Assembly: GCA_045541475.1 (NCBI GenBank) | Contig: JAZQJI010000038.1 | Location: 1 to 63,734, forward strand | Direction of reading: 5' to 3' | Length of the DNA stretch: 63,734 bases | Source of the DNA: RGIG3077 sp045541475 | GTDB taxonomy: Bacteria > Bacillota > Clostridia > Oscillospirales > Ruminococcaceae | Part shown: one piece after another, positions 8,102-16,348 of the stretch | Position numbering within the stretch: the first letter of the stretch is position 1 | How the letters are laid out: every line of letters begins with the position of its first letter | Made by a program: the position numbers and the translations under genes | Notes under the pieces: generated by a model | What the model saw: only the letters and a program-made list of their open reading frames with translations | Databases searched by the model: none | What the model was told of the DNA's origin: nothing

Positions 8102-8467
8102 ATGGAAGAAACAGAATTTCAGCAGGATTTGATCATAATGCTCACTGTGGTCCCCTTCGACCGCTTCGGGGTAATCCGTGATTATCTCTACGAAAGAGAT
8201 GAGAACGATGAATACTTCTTTGGAATTCCCAAGGGCAACAAACTCGAAGTTTATCTGCTGACTTCAGTAGAGGATCTGTATGAATATCTTGCTGAGGAAA
8301 GCGAGGGATTTTGTTTGATTGCAAAAAAGACACCCAGACCAACTGAGGTCGGGGGTTCAGAAGTCGTTACCGTTGAGCAAAAAAAACAAGCTTTCCAAGC
8401 AATGGAATGCTTGAAAAACCTCGTAGAATCGTGGCTTTCGGCGGTAATCAATTTCGTTACGTATTGA
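8102..8467 (+). CDS. Hypothetical acidic protein
   Basis: A 121-residue soluble protein with no family I recognise. It starts at ATG 8102 with TAAGGA 8 bases upstream. Strand-rich stretches such as FDRFGVIRDYLYER and EYFFGIPKGNKLEVYLLTS are followed by an acidic helix (VEDLYEYLAEESEG) and a less typical tail after residue 90. Codon use looks coding up to about residue 85; the C-terminus may be altered by a rearrangement next to the recombinase relic. It may be cargo of the former element. Confidence 0.45.
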   Translation: MEETEFQQDLIIMLTVVPFDRFGVIRDYLYERDENDEYFFGIPKGNKLEVYLLTSVEDLYEYLAEESEGFCLIAKKTPRPTEVGGSEVVTVEQKKQAFQAMECLKNLVESWLSAVINFVTY

Positions 8468-8475
8468 CAAGTTAA

Positions 8476-8507
8476 ACCTCCGATGTGAAAGCATCGGAAG
8501 TTTTTTT
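8476..8507 (+). terminator. Terminator after the hypothetical gene
   Basis: CCTCCGATG / CATCGGAAG with a TGAAAG loop, followed by TTTTTTTGA, within 10 bases of the stop. Confidence 0.7.
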
Positions 8508-8533
8508 GATCATCCGTAAATATGCCATTTCTA

Positions 8534-8562
8534 TTGACAAACCATTCATAAAATCGTATAAT
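8534..8562 (+). promoter_or_regulatory. Consensus promoter for the second dockerin gene
   Basis: TTGACA (8534-8539), 17-bp spacer, TATAAT (8557-8562); both boxes are perfect. The ATG lies about 50 bases downstream. Confidence 0.8.
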
Positions 8563-8617
8563 AAAAACAAGAAGATCTTTATATTTTTTACATTTTATTC
8601 GGATTGGAGGAATTATC

Positions 8618-10426
8618 ATGAAACACAAACTGCTTTCACTCTTCACCGCAGGCATGATGCTCACTTCCGCATCCGCACTTTTGCCTGTACAGGCAGAAGA
8701 TGGCATCTCGATGGATTCCGCCATCGGCACACTCCCCGACTGGACGCCAATGAATTTCGTTGATGCCCTGCAATTTTACAATACCTACGGCAAATCCCAT
8801 GTAGAGGATAATTTCATTTGCCTTGTAAAACCTATTCGTCTAGATGAAAAAGACATCTACAAAACTTCGATTTCCGGCAGTATGGCACAGGTCAATACAC
8901 CTGCCTGCACATCTCCTGCGTTTTTTACACTTGAAATACCAAAGCAGCCCGATCCGAATGATGCGGAAGCTCTTGCGGAATATGAAGAATACTGCGATAT
9001 ATTGGGCATTCCTACGGATGATTACAGTTTTTTTGAAACCTATGCGGAAAGTGAAGTGCAGTATGGCTTTGAAGTTCAGTTTTTCCGTGTGTTGGAAGGT
9101 TATGACCTGACAGTAGAATGGATAGAAGATCTCGGTGAAGATTATAAGAAAAAGGTCATTGAAACATTCACTTTTGAAAATCCGAGCGGCTACATTGAAC
9201 AGACTGATATTTACAGCTGGCTGCCTGACTGCCCTGCTGAGTATAATTGGCTTAAAAGCTACAGTCTTGATTCTACGCTTGCTTCCAGTCGTGCCTGCGT
9301 ATTTTACAACTATATCGCATACTGTGCAGATGTGAACGCAAGCACGGGAGCTTCTCTGGAAATGGCGCAGACCGGTGATGGTGCAATTGAATTTGTGATG
9401 GAATCCGACTGCAACGGTTTTGATCTGCGTTCAAAAGTAGAGCCCGTTGACGGACAGGGTTCTTCCTCTGTTATGGTATATGAGCCGATTGCGGATGGAT
9501 TGGTCGATGTGGAATGGTCGGTCGGCAGGCACTGGTCAGATGAAGCGTCTTTTGATATCACAAACGGAAGCTATCACATAAAGAATAATTGTACCGAAAT
9601 TGTTGACCTCTCAAACGGCAGTACCATTATCACATTCGTAGATTCGTATACGGGCGAACTGATTAACATTCCCGAAGATGCTTCATTTTTGAAAAATACA
9701 ATACAGAATAGCTCTGAAGAACCTTGTCTCAGTGAGCTGTTTGCTGTTTCCTCGAATCCGTGCATTATTGATTCGCTGACCGCCTATGATCCCAATTGCA
9801 GCTATTCGTTTGACATCAGAACTGAGGACGGCTACTATGATTTTCATGGATTTGAAGTCACATCTGAAACATCTAACCGTGTTGAAGTGACATGCAAGTT
9901 GAGTTACAAAACGAATCCCGATCCTGTTTTTCCGGACGGTGCAACAAGAATCACGCTGTATGACAAGGATACGGGTGAGCTGATTCCGAATGAAGTCGTC
10001 AAGTATCATAACTTTACGTTTGGTACGAATATCGGCATTAAAAATGACAGTGTGCCCGGCGGCTGGATGTATACAGGCCCGTTTTATACTGTCGATTCCA
10101 ATCCTATGCTTCTTGAAAATGATCAGTTAGCACATTTTTACAAATATGCTGATTTATTTGAATTCTGCTGCGAAGATCAGCCTGAGGTGATCTATTACAG
10201 CAACGATTCTATGGATCTGATATTCAGAATCAAGATTGAGGTTTCAGGAAATATAAACGGTGACGGTGAATTCAGCGTTGCTGATGCAGTTACATTACAG
10301 AAATGGCTGCTTGGCACAACCGATGTTGAGATTTACGATTGGGAAGAAGCTGATTTCGATCTCAATAATACGTTGGATGCCCTTGATTTTGTCATCATGA
10401 AGCGGATGCTATTGCAGGGGGAATGA
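8618..10426 (+). CDS. Secreted dockerin protein of unknown catalytic or binding fold
   Basis: A 602-residue protein with a signal peptide (MKHKLLSLFTAGMMLTSASA, cut after VQA near residue 26) and a C-terminal type I dockerin (GNINGDGEFSVADAVTLQKW and LDALDFVIMKRML, about 545-602). The 510 residues between them belong to no family I recognise. Two segments look like an internal repeat: STIITFVDSYTGELI (about 330) and TRITLYDKDTGELIP (about 443), each followed by roughly 100 residues with aromatic beta strands, suggesting tandem Ig-like or carbohydrate-binding modules. TTGGAGGA precedes the ATG. It shares its dockerin style with the lyase gene upstream. It is likely a cellulosome component, an adhesin or binding protein rather than a recognised hydrolase. 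Confidence 0.75.
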   Translation: MKHKLLSLFTAGMMLTSASALLPVQAEDGISMDSAIGTLPDWTPMNFVDALQFYNTYGKSHVEDNFICLVKPIRLDEKDIYKTSISGSMAQVNTPACTSPAFFTLEIPKQPDPNDAEALAEYEEYCDILGIPTDDYSFFETYAESEVQYGFEVQFFRVLEGYDLTVEWIEDLGEDYKKKVIETFTFENPSGYIEQTDIYSWLPDCPAEYNWLKSYSLDSTLASSRACVFYNYIAYCADVNASTGASLEMAQTGDGAIEFVMESDCNGFDLRSKVEPVDGQGSSSVMVYEPIADGLVDVEWSVGRHWSDEASFDITNGSYHIKNNCTEIVDLSNGSTIITFVDSYTGELINIPEDASFLKNTIQNSSEEPCLSELFAVSSNPCIIDSLTAYDPNCSYSFDIRTEDGYYDFHGFEVTSETSNRVEVTCKLSYKTNPDPVFPDGATRITLYDKDTGELIPNEVVKYHNFTFGTNIGIKNDSVPGGWMYTGPFYTVDSNPMLLENDQLAHFYKYADLFEFCCEDQPEVIYYSNDSMDLIFRIKIEVSGNINGDGEFSVADAVTLQKWLLGTTDVEIYDWEEADFDLNNTLDALDFVIMKRMLLQGE

Positions 10427-10490
10427 ACGAAAAAGATGGTCGGATTTTGTACTGAAATCCATGTCATCTATTTTGTTCAAGACAGACAAC

Positions 10491-10618
10491 TGAATAGGAG
10501 TCAACTTTTGGACAGTTTAATTGGACTGTTGAGAGTTGACTCCTATTTTTTATCGCCAAATAGCGGGTTTTATAAAATAGACCGATTGGACACTTTTATG
10601 CAAAAATCTCGAAATCGG
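10491..10618 (+). repeat. 128-bp interspersed terminator repeat, copy B
   Basis: Second copy of the element at 4435-4562, placed 64 bases after the dockerin gene's stop. The first half is again a terminator (TAGGAGTCAACT / AGTTGACTCCTA with TTTTTTAT). The two copies, in direct orientation, bracket the 6-kb island with both dockerin genes and the recombinase relic. Confidence 0.85.
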
Positions 10619-10694
10619 AAAGGCTTTCTTGTTAGTTATACTAAAACTATATTTAATACAAACTGTAACGGTAAAGCCGTCAGAACGTTCATAT

Positions 10695-11546
10695 TCAAAG
10701 GATTGCAGGTGCGCTGAGCGTTGGATCAAACCCGTCAGTATTATCATGACGACGATAGCGGATAAAAACAAAATCATTCGGCAGCTTGCAAGGAGAGTAT
10801 CCTGTAAGTTCTTTAAAAACCCTGTTAAAATGGCGAATAGTGCCGAAACCGGAAGCGTGGGCAATCTCCGAAACGGTAAGTCTGCCCTCTTTAAGCATAA
10901 CAACAGCCTCAGAAACGCGAATAATATTCAGGTAGGAAGAAAATGTCATGCCGGTCATGATAGAAAAATAGCGCGAAAAATATGGTTTGCTGTAACACAT
11001 AAATTCAGCTGCATCATCAAAAGTAATATCGGCAAAACGTTGGTCAATCAAACTGAGCAGTGCCTTGTATTTTTCACCGGTAGATGCCATACTTCTTTCG
11101 GTCATAGGACAGTTTCTGAAAAGCAGCGAAAGCGTTTCAAGAATTGTACAATCACACACAACGGAGCCAAAACGCTTATTACCTATGATTTCGCTGTGAA
11201 GTCTGTTGAAAACATCATCAAGGGGAAGGTCGGTTTCAATCAATGGGCAAACCGGCACAAGGCCGCCAAAAGTGTCATCAATAAGTTCTTGCTCGATTTT
11301 GATAACAGAAACAACACTTTCGGTAATTGTATTGATATTATGAATCATACCGCTTGCAACAAATAAACAATGTCCTTTTTCAAGAGTATATTGTTCACTT
11401 CCCACAGAGATTTTAGCGATGCCGTAATCACAGAATACAAGTTCGTGCTCAATGTGCCAATGGGAAAGATTTCTGAGATTTTGATACTTATGAACAGATA
11501 TATGAACGGCATCATCCAGTGTAAGTTTTTCAAATTTTGCCAGCAT
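10695..11546 (-). CDS. AraC family regulator, likely of arabinose genes
   Basis: A 283-residue regulator with an N-terminal cupin-type sensor (residues 1-140: LSHWHIEHELVFCDYGIAKI, LEKGHCLFVASGMIHNI) and a C-terminal AraC double helix-turn-helix (about 165-265: FDDAAEFMCYSKPYFSRYFS, EAVVMLKEGRLTVSEIAHAS, RHFNRVFKELTGYSPCK). ATG 11546 is chosen because GAGGTGA sits 5 bases upstream; an earlier in-frame ATG at 11618 has no ribosome site. It is divergent from araA across 130 bp, so it probably senses L-arabinose or a related sugar and controls araABD. The domain calls are firm; the regulon is inference from position. Confidence 0.88.
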   Translation of the reverse strand: MLAKFEKLTLDDAVHISVHKYQNLRNLSHWHIEHELVFCDYGIAKISVGSEQYTLEKGHCLFVASGMIHNINTITESVVSVIKIEQELIDDTFGGLVPVCPLIETDLPLDDVFNRLHSEIIGNKRFGSVVCDCTILETLSLLFRNCPMTERSMASTGEKYKALLSLIDQRFADITFDDAAEFMCYSKPYFSRYFSIMTGMTFSSYLNIIRVSEAVVMLKEGRLTVSEIAHASGFGTIRHFNRVFKELTGYSPCKLPNDFVFIRYRRHDNTDGFDPTLSAPAIL

Positions 11547-11612
11547 GGGTATCACCTCAACAAAATTATACAACAAAAGATAATAAATGTCTATAACTGA
11601 ATAATAAAAATC

Positions 11613-11642
11613 TTGCAAAAAAGGCGATATATATTGTACAAT
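11613..11642 (+). promoter_or_regulatory. Promoter of the araABD operon
   Basis: TTGCAA (11613-11618), 18-bp spacer, TACAAT (11637-11642), 35 bases before the araA ATG. The imperfect boxes suit an activator-dependent promoter. Confidence 0.6.
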
Positions 11643-11676
11643 TCAGATACAAACTGAAATTCGGAGGCTTAATATT

Positions 11677-13143
11677 ATGAAAAAACTATATTTTATCACA
11701 GGCAGTCAGGATCTTTACGGTTCGGAAACTCTTGCACAGGCCGAAAGTGATGGCAGAGAAATCGCTCAGTATCTTAACGATAAACTCAGCAAAGTTGTAA
11801 ATATTGAGGCAACTTCAATCGTACGAAGTGCAGATGAAGCTGAGGCAGTATGTATAAAAGCATCTGCCGATAAGGAATGTGTAGGAATAATCTTGTGGAT
11901 GCATACTTTTTCTCCCGCAAAGATGTGGATCCGTGCACTTCAAGCCAACAAAAAACCTGTACTTCATCTGCATACACAGTATAATGAAAAGCTTCCCTAC
12001 AACAGCATAGATATGGATTTTATGAATCTTAACCAGTCTGCACACGGCGACAGGGAGTTCGGCTTTATTTGCACAAGAATGGGCATAAAGCGCGAGGTTG
12101 TGGCAGGCTATTACAAGCAGGACAGCGTTGTTGAAAAAATCAAGTCTTTTGCGCACGCGGCTATTGCTGTAGATTTTGGCAAAGGTATGCGTGTTGCAAT
12201 GTTCGGAAACAATATGCGAGATGTTGCAGTAACAGACGGAGACAGAGTTGAGGCTGAGATTAAATTCGGCTGGAATGTCAACTACTATGGTATAGGCGAT
12301 CTCTGCGAAATTGCAGATACAGTAACAAGCAACGAAATTCAGGCGAAAATGAATGAATACAGTGAAAAGTATACTTTAGCCACTGAAAATATTTCTGCCG
12401 TGGAAGAACAGGCACGCTACGAGGTTGCTCTTGAAAAATTCATTGACGCCGAGAAAATTTCTGCTATAACAGACACTTTTCAGGATCTTCACGGTCTTAA
12501 TCAGCTTCCGGGACTTTCTGTGCAAAATCTAATGGCTAAGGGTATGGGATTTGGTCCTGAGGGCGATTTCAAAACCTCAGCGCTTATGGCAGTGCTCTGC
12601 AAAATGGCAGCGGGCAAAAGCGGCGCAACAGGTTTTCTTGAAGATTATACATACGATTTAACTGAGGGCGAGCAGATAGAGCTTGCATCACATATGCTTG
12701 AAGTATCTCCTGTATTTGCCTCAACAAAGCCCGAAATTCAGGTTCACCCCTTGGGAATAGGCGGAAAGTCTGATCCGGCAAGACTTGTTTTTGACGGAAT
12801 AGAAGGCGATGGAATTGCAGTATCACTAATTGATATGGGCAATCGTTTCCGTCTTGTATGTGCTGAAATATCACTTGTAAAACAGCCCGAAGCAATGCCA
12901 AAGCTTCCCGTAGCAAGAGTTATGTGGAAACTAAAACCCGATTTTGAAACAGGAGCGGCAGCATGGATTTATGCGGGCGGAGCACATCACGCAGTAGTAT
13001 CAACAGCTCTTACGGCAGATGATATCCGTCTTTTTGCAAAAATGACCGATACCGAGCTTGTTATAATTGATGACAGAACAACACTTGCAGAGCTTGAAAC
13101 ACACCTTGAAATGCTTGACTGCATCGCTACTGTAAAGAGGTAA
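11677..13143 (+). CDS. araA: L-arabinose isomerase
   Basis: A 488-residue cytosolic enzyme that converts L-arabinose to L-ribulose with a bound divalent metal. The sequence opens YFITGSQDLYGSETL, the classic AraA N-terminus, and carries ILWMHTFSPAKMWI, HLHTQYNEKLPY, DMDFMNLNQSAHGDREFGFI, the LGIGGKSDPARLVF segment and the AWIYAGGAHHAVVS C-terminal motif. Metal ligands of the family (Glu, Glu, His, His) lie in these blocks. Length is normal. GGAGG precedes the ATG. First gene of araA-araB-araD, with 4 bases to araB. Confidence 0.97.
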   Translation: MKKLYFITGSQDLYGSETLAQAESDGREIAQYLNDKLSKVVNIEATSIVRSADEAEAVCIKASADKECVGIILWMHTFSPAKMWIRALQANKKPVLHLHTQYNEKLPYNSIDMDFMNLNQSAHGDREFGFICTRMGIKREVVAGYYKQDSVVEKIKSFAHAAIAVDFGKGMRVAMFGNNMRDVAVTDGDRVEAEIKFGWNVNYYGIGDLCEIADTVTSNEIQAKMNEYSEKYTLATENISAVEEQARYEVALEKFIDAEKISAITDTFQDLHGLNQLPGLSVQNLMAKGMGFGPEGDFKTSALMAVLCKMAAGKSGATGFLEDYTYDLTEGEQIELASHMLEVSPVFASTKPEIQVHPLGIGGKSDPARLVFDGIEGDGIAVSLIDMGNRFRLVCAEISLVKQPEAMPKLPVARVMWKLKPDFETGAAAWIYAGGAHHAVVSTALTADDIRLFAKMTDTELVIIDDRTTLAELETHLEMLDCIATVKR

Positions 13144-13147
13144 GAAT

Positions 13148-14728
13148 ATGGACGCAAAGATAAAAATCAAACAAGGAAGAACCTTTCTTGGAATAGAGCT
13201 TGGCTCGACGCGAATCAAGGCTTGTCTTGTTGACAGTGAAACATTTGCGCCTTTGGCAACAGGCACTCACAGTTGGGAAAACCGTTTTGAAAACGGCTAC
13301 TGGACCTATTCTCTTGAGGATATCCACAGCGGAATAAGAAACTGCTATGCAGACCTTGCACGTAATGTCAGAAAGCAGTACGGCGAAACTATTGTACATA
13401 TCGGGGCAATAGGCGTTTCGGCTATGATGCATGGATATATGGCATTTGACAAGGAAGGCAGACTTCTCGTACCTTTCCGCACCTGGAGAAATACGACAAC
13501 TCAGCAAGCATCTGAGGAACTTACAAAGCTTCTTGGATTTAACATTCCTCAGCGATGGAGCATTTCACATTTATATCAGGCTGTGCTTAATGGTGAAGAG
13601 CATCTTTCCGGTCTTTCGCATATAAATACCCTTGCAGGATACATTCATACACAACTGACGGGAAGATTTGAAGTCGGATTAGGCGAGGCTTCAGGAATTT
13701 TTCCTGTTGAAAATGGACAGTATAACACTCTTTTCATAGCAAAAACAGAAAAACTTCTCAGTTCAAAGGGACTGGAAACTTCGCTTAGCAAGTTGCTTCC
13801 TATCCCCCGCAATGCAGGATTTAAGGGTGCCACGCTTACAGAGGAGGGAGCACTTTTTCTTGATCCCACGGGCAATTTAAAAGCGGGTGTGCCCGTTTGT
13901 CCTCCCGAGGGAGACGCCGGCACGGGAATGGTAGCCACAAACAGCATACGTCCAAAAACGGGCAATATTTCGGCAGGAACATCGGTATTTTCCATGCTTG
14001 TTCTTGAAAATCCCATGAAGAATTACTATCCCGAAATAGATATTGTAACCACCCCCGACGGAGCATACGTTGCGATGGTACACTGCAACAATTGCTGTGG
14101 TGAGCTTGATGCCTGGGTGAATCTGTTTGCTGAATTTGCATCTCTTATGCAATCAGATGCTGATAAGTCAAAGCTGTATGAGCTTCTCTATACAAACGCA
14201 ATGTCAGATAGTTATAAAGAAAGCGGAGCAGTATGCTACAACTTTATTTCTGCCGAGCCGGTAGTCAGTGCAGAAGCAGGCCACCCCATGTATTTGCGAA
14301 AGGGAAACAGAAAACTGACGCTGGGAGGATTTTTTCGCTCACAGCTTTATGCTTCCATAGCCTCGCTTAAAATGGGAATGGACATACTTTTTGACAGAGA
14401 AAAAATCACAGCTACGGGCTTTACAGCTCACGGTGGTCTTTTCAAAATAAAGGATGTTGCACAGCAAATAGTTGCCGATGCGCTGAAAACGAAAATTACC
14501 GCAATGAAAACAGCAAGCGAAGGCGGAGCCTGGGGTATGGCACTTCTTGCAGGTTTTTTAGAATATTCTGACAAGCTTACACTTTCGGAATACCTCAGCG
14601 AAAAAGTGTTTACTCATATCGAGTCTGCTGTATGCCTTCCCGATGAAAGAGGCACGGCTGATTTTGAAGCGTTTATGGCAGATTTCAGAAAAGGATTATC
14701 CGCACAGAAAGCAATTTCTGATCTATAA
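13148..14728 (+). CDS. araB: Ribulokinase (FGGY family)
   Basis: A 526-residue FGGY carbohydrate kinase. It opens with the phosphate-1 motif FLGIELGSTRIKACLVD (about 14-30); GAIGVSAMMHGYMAFD marks the sugar-binding region, PPEGDAGTGMVATNSIRP and GNISAGTSVFSMLV the ATP-domain signature, and ITATGFTAHGGLFKIKDVAQ the second FGGY signature. By its place between araA and araD it phosphorylates L-ribulose to L-ribulose 5-phosphate. It is more like the clostridial FGGY ribulokinase form than the E. coli AraB. The ribosome site AGAGGTAAG overlaps the araA stop, so translation is coupled. Confidence 0.93.
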   Translation: MDAKIKIKQGRTFLGIELGSTRIKACLVDSETFAPLATGTHSWENRFENGYWTYSLEDIHSGIRNCYADLARNVRKQYGETIVHIGAIGVSAMMHGYMAFDKEGRLLVPFRTWRNTTTQQASEELTKLLGFNIPQRWSISHLYQAVLNGEEHLSGLSHINTLAGYIHTQLTGRFEVGLGEASGIFPVENGQYNTLFIAKTEKLLSSKGLETSLSKLLPIPRNAGFKGATLTEEGALFLDPTGNLKAGVPVCPPEGDAGTGMVATNSIRPKTGNISAGTSVFSMLVLENPMKNYYPEIDIVTTPDGAYVAMVHCNNCCGELDAWVNLFAEFASLMQSDADKSKLYELLYTNAMSDSYKESGAVCYNFISAEPVVSAEAGHPMYLRKGNRKLTLGGFFRSQLYASIASLKMGMDILFDREKITATGFTAHGGLFKIKDVAQQIVADALKTKITAMKTASEGGAWGMALLAGFLEYSDKLTLSEYLSEKVFTHIESAVCLPDERGTADFEAFMADFRKGLSAQKAISDL

Positions 14729-14738
14729 GGAGTTTTAT

Positions 14739-15437
14739 ATGCTTGAACAGTTAAAACAAAAAGTTCTCAAGGCAAATCTAATGCTTCCAAAGTACAACCT
14801 TGTAACTTTTACCTGGGGAAACGTATCCGCAGTTGACAGAAAAAGCGGACTTATGGTTATAAAGCCTTCGGGAGTGGAATATGATGCGCTTACAGCAGAT
14901 GATATGGTGGTAGTAGACCTTGAAACCGGAGCCGTAAAAGAGGGCAGATACAACCCATCAAGCGATACGCCCACACATCGTTATCTTTATCTGAAATTCC
15001 CTGAAATCAGAGGAATTGTCCATACACACAGTCGCTGGGCAACTTCTTTTGCTCAGGCGGGTGTACCGATTATTCCTATGGGAACAACCCACGGCGACTA
15101 TTTTTATGGTGATATCCCTTGTACAAGAGCGATGACACCTGAAGAAATCAAAGGCGAATACGAATGGCAAACAGGAGCTGTAATAGCAGAGTCTTTTAAA
15201 AAACTCAATCCAATGGAAATTCCCGCTGTACTTGTAAGAAATCATGGGCCGTTTGCTTGGGGAAGTTCTGCTGAAAACGCAGTACACAATGCCGTAGTAT
15301 TGGAAGAAATCGCCTTTATGAATTATCACGCATCGGCGATTAATCCTAAAGCAGATGCTATGCCGCAAGAACTTCTTGACAGACATTATCTGAGAAAGCA
15401 CGGCAAAGATGCCTATTACGGACAGATAAATCGCTGA
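14739..15437 (+). CDS. araD: L-ribulose-5-phosphate 4-epimerase
   Basis: A 232-residue class II aldolase-fold enzyme that makes D-xylulose 5-phosphate from L-ribulose 5-phosphate with Zn2+. Features are FTWGNVSAVDRKSGLMVIKP at about 24-43, SSDTPTHRYLYLKFPEIRGI, the zinc motif HTHSRWATSFAQAG and the later RNHGPFAWG. The length matches the family. ATG 14739 follows AAGGAG by 6 bases, 10 bases after the araB stop; longer forms starting inside araB have no ribosome site. It completes the arabinose pathway into the pentose-phosphate route. Confidence 0.96.
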   Translation: MLEQLKQKVLKANLMLPKYNLVTFTWGNVSAVDRKSGLMVIKPSGVEYDALTADDMVVVDLETGAVKEGRYNPSSDTPTHRYLYLKFPEIRGIVHTHSRWATSFAQAGVPIIPMGTTHGDYFYGDIPCTRAMTPEEIKGEYEWQTGAVIAESFKKLNPMEIPAVLVRNHGPFAWGSSAENAVHNAVVLEEIAFMNYHASAINPKADAMPQELLDRHYLRKHGKDAYYGQINR

Positions 15438-15773
15438 TTTGCATATCAAGCGTGGTATAAAGTCTTAATGCTGATTATATTGTTTATTGTTCTTTGATAA
15501 GTTCTGATTATGACAGTGAAATAACAGTTATGTTCTTTCTGCTTATTATGCTGCTTACCTTGCAAAGTATCAGCGATGATTTAAACCTTTCTGATACACT
15601 TTTACATCTTGCGCTATCATCTGCAATGGCAGCTCTTTCCGATAATCCTTTCTGTTTCCTTCTTCTTTGCCAGGTAAAAATGAAAAAACATAGCTCTTTG
15701 AATATTTTCGGGTATCACTTTGTGGTGCCCGATTTTTGTTTTATTTAAAAAATGCGAAAACACAAACAAAACT
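15438..15773. other. Gene-free stretch after araD
   Basis: No supported gene. An 84-codon frame at 15494-15748 has no ribosome site and runs through the terminator at 15710. Some of the sequence may be leftover coding DNA, but I recognise nothing in it. Confidence 0.5.
15710..15747 (+). terminator. Terminator, probably of the araABD operon
   Basis: A 10-bp stem CGGGTATCAC / GTGGTGCCCG (two G-U pairs) is followed by ATTTTTGTTTTATTT. It lies 270 bases past araD, so there may be an earlier end that I cannot see. Confidence 0.65.
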
Positions 15774-15801
15774 TTAACATTTAAGTGTTATACTGTATAA
15801 T
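15774..15801 (+). promoter_or_regulatory. Promoter of the truncated response-regulator gene
   Basis: TTAACA (15774-15779), 16-bp spacer, TATAAT (15796-15801), then AGGAGGC before ATG 15832. Confidence 0.6.
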
Positions 15802-15831
15802 AAAATCAAATAACAATCAGGAGGCAGCGCT

Positions 15832-15927
15832 ATGTTTAAGATATTGATTGTAGAAGATGATAAGGAGCTTAACAAAACGGTTTGCTCGTTTTTAAATCAC
15901 AGCGGCTACGAAGCTGTGGGATGTTAA
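15832..15927 (+). pseudogene. Response regulator, truncated to 31 residues
   Basis: The promoter, a strong AGGAGGC ribosome site and the start MFKILIVEDDKELNKTVC are intact and typical of an OmpR-type receiver domain (the acidic pair is present), but the frame stops after GYEAVGC. The rest of the receiver, including the phospho-acceptor Asp, and the DNA-binding domain are missing. The deletion joins it to the end of another gene. A partner histidine kinase is absent here. Confidence 0.8.
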
Positions 15928-16082
15928 GCAAAAGCATCGGCATGATTATTGGAATAGCTATCGGCATTTCGGGCATTGTGTTCGTCTGCCTGGCGTATCC
16001 TGTATATAATCGCGTTATAAAGAAAGAACGTGAAAGAATAGCACCTGAAATATTAAGGCTTACCGATGAACTGATGAAATAA
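15921..16082 (+). CDS. Single-span membrane protein fragment or small protein
   Basis: A frame that may start at ATG 15921 (overlapping the truncated regulator's stop) encodes 53 residues: a hydrophobic span (IGMIIGIAIGISGIVFVCLA) and a charged tail (VIKKERERIAPEILRLTDEL). The C-terminal part resembles the end of larger clostridial membrane proteins, so this is probably the tail of a gene whose front was lost in the same deletion. Translation could still occur by coupling. No function is known. Confidence 0.4.
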   Translation: MLSKSIGMIIGIAIGISGIVFVCLAYPVYNRVIKKERERIAPEILRLTDELMK

Positions 16083-16109
16083 CAAAACCTATCCGATAGG
16101 ATATATTGA

Positions 16110-16220
16110 CTAAAACGAAACAAAGCCAACGTTAAAATGTAAGTATCGACGTATGGTATCATCAATAAGCTCGGCGGCGGTAATTTGGTTTTTCTCAAAG
16201 CGATAAATAGTGCGTGCACC
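16110..16220 (-). pseudogene. Small remnant of a mobile-element protein
   Basis: Minus strand, no start codon: a frame reads GARTIYRFEKNQITAAELID, then DTIRRYLHFNVGFV, and stops at TAG (16112-16110). The YRFEKNQITAAELI block looks like the small proteins that accompany clostridial conjugative transposons; the identity is uncertain. It lies beside the response-regulator scar. Confidence 0.35.
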
Positions 16221-16265
16221 TTTGAATTACAAAATTTTCAACACATCAAGCAAACAGATATAACA

Positions 16266-16306
16266 ACAAAAAGTTCAGCATTATTTACAGATGCTGAACT
16301 TTTTGC
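16266..16306. terminator. Bidirectional terminator between the scar and yitT
   Basis: AAAAAGTTCAGCAT / ATGCTGAACTTTTT with a 9-base loop; U-rich 3' ends on both strands. It would end the minus-strand yitT operon. Confidence 0.75.
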
Positions 16307-16348
16307 AATATCAAAACATTGGTTAATTATTCAAAAAACGGTCAATCA

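Noticed and set aside
8410..8445. Short similarity AACCTCGTAGA-TCGT to 4592-4610
   Set aside because: The match is about 15 of 20 bases, in a different context; it is too short to call a repeat without a search.
10629..11366. 245-codon open frame opposite the AraC-type gene
   Set aside because: It runs antisense to a clear regulator and its product looks random.
15494..15748. 84-codon open frame after araD
   Set aside because: There is no ribosome site and it reads through a terminator hairpin.
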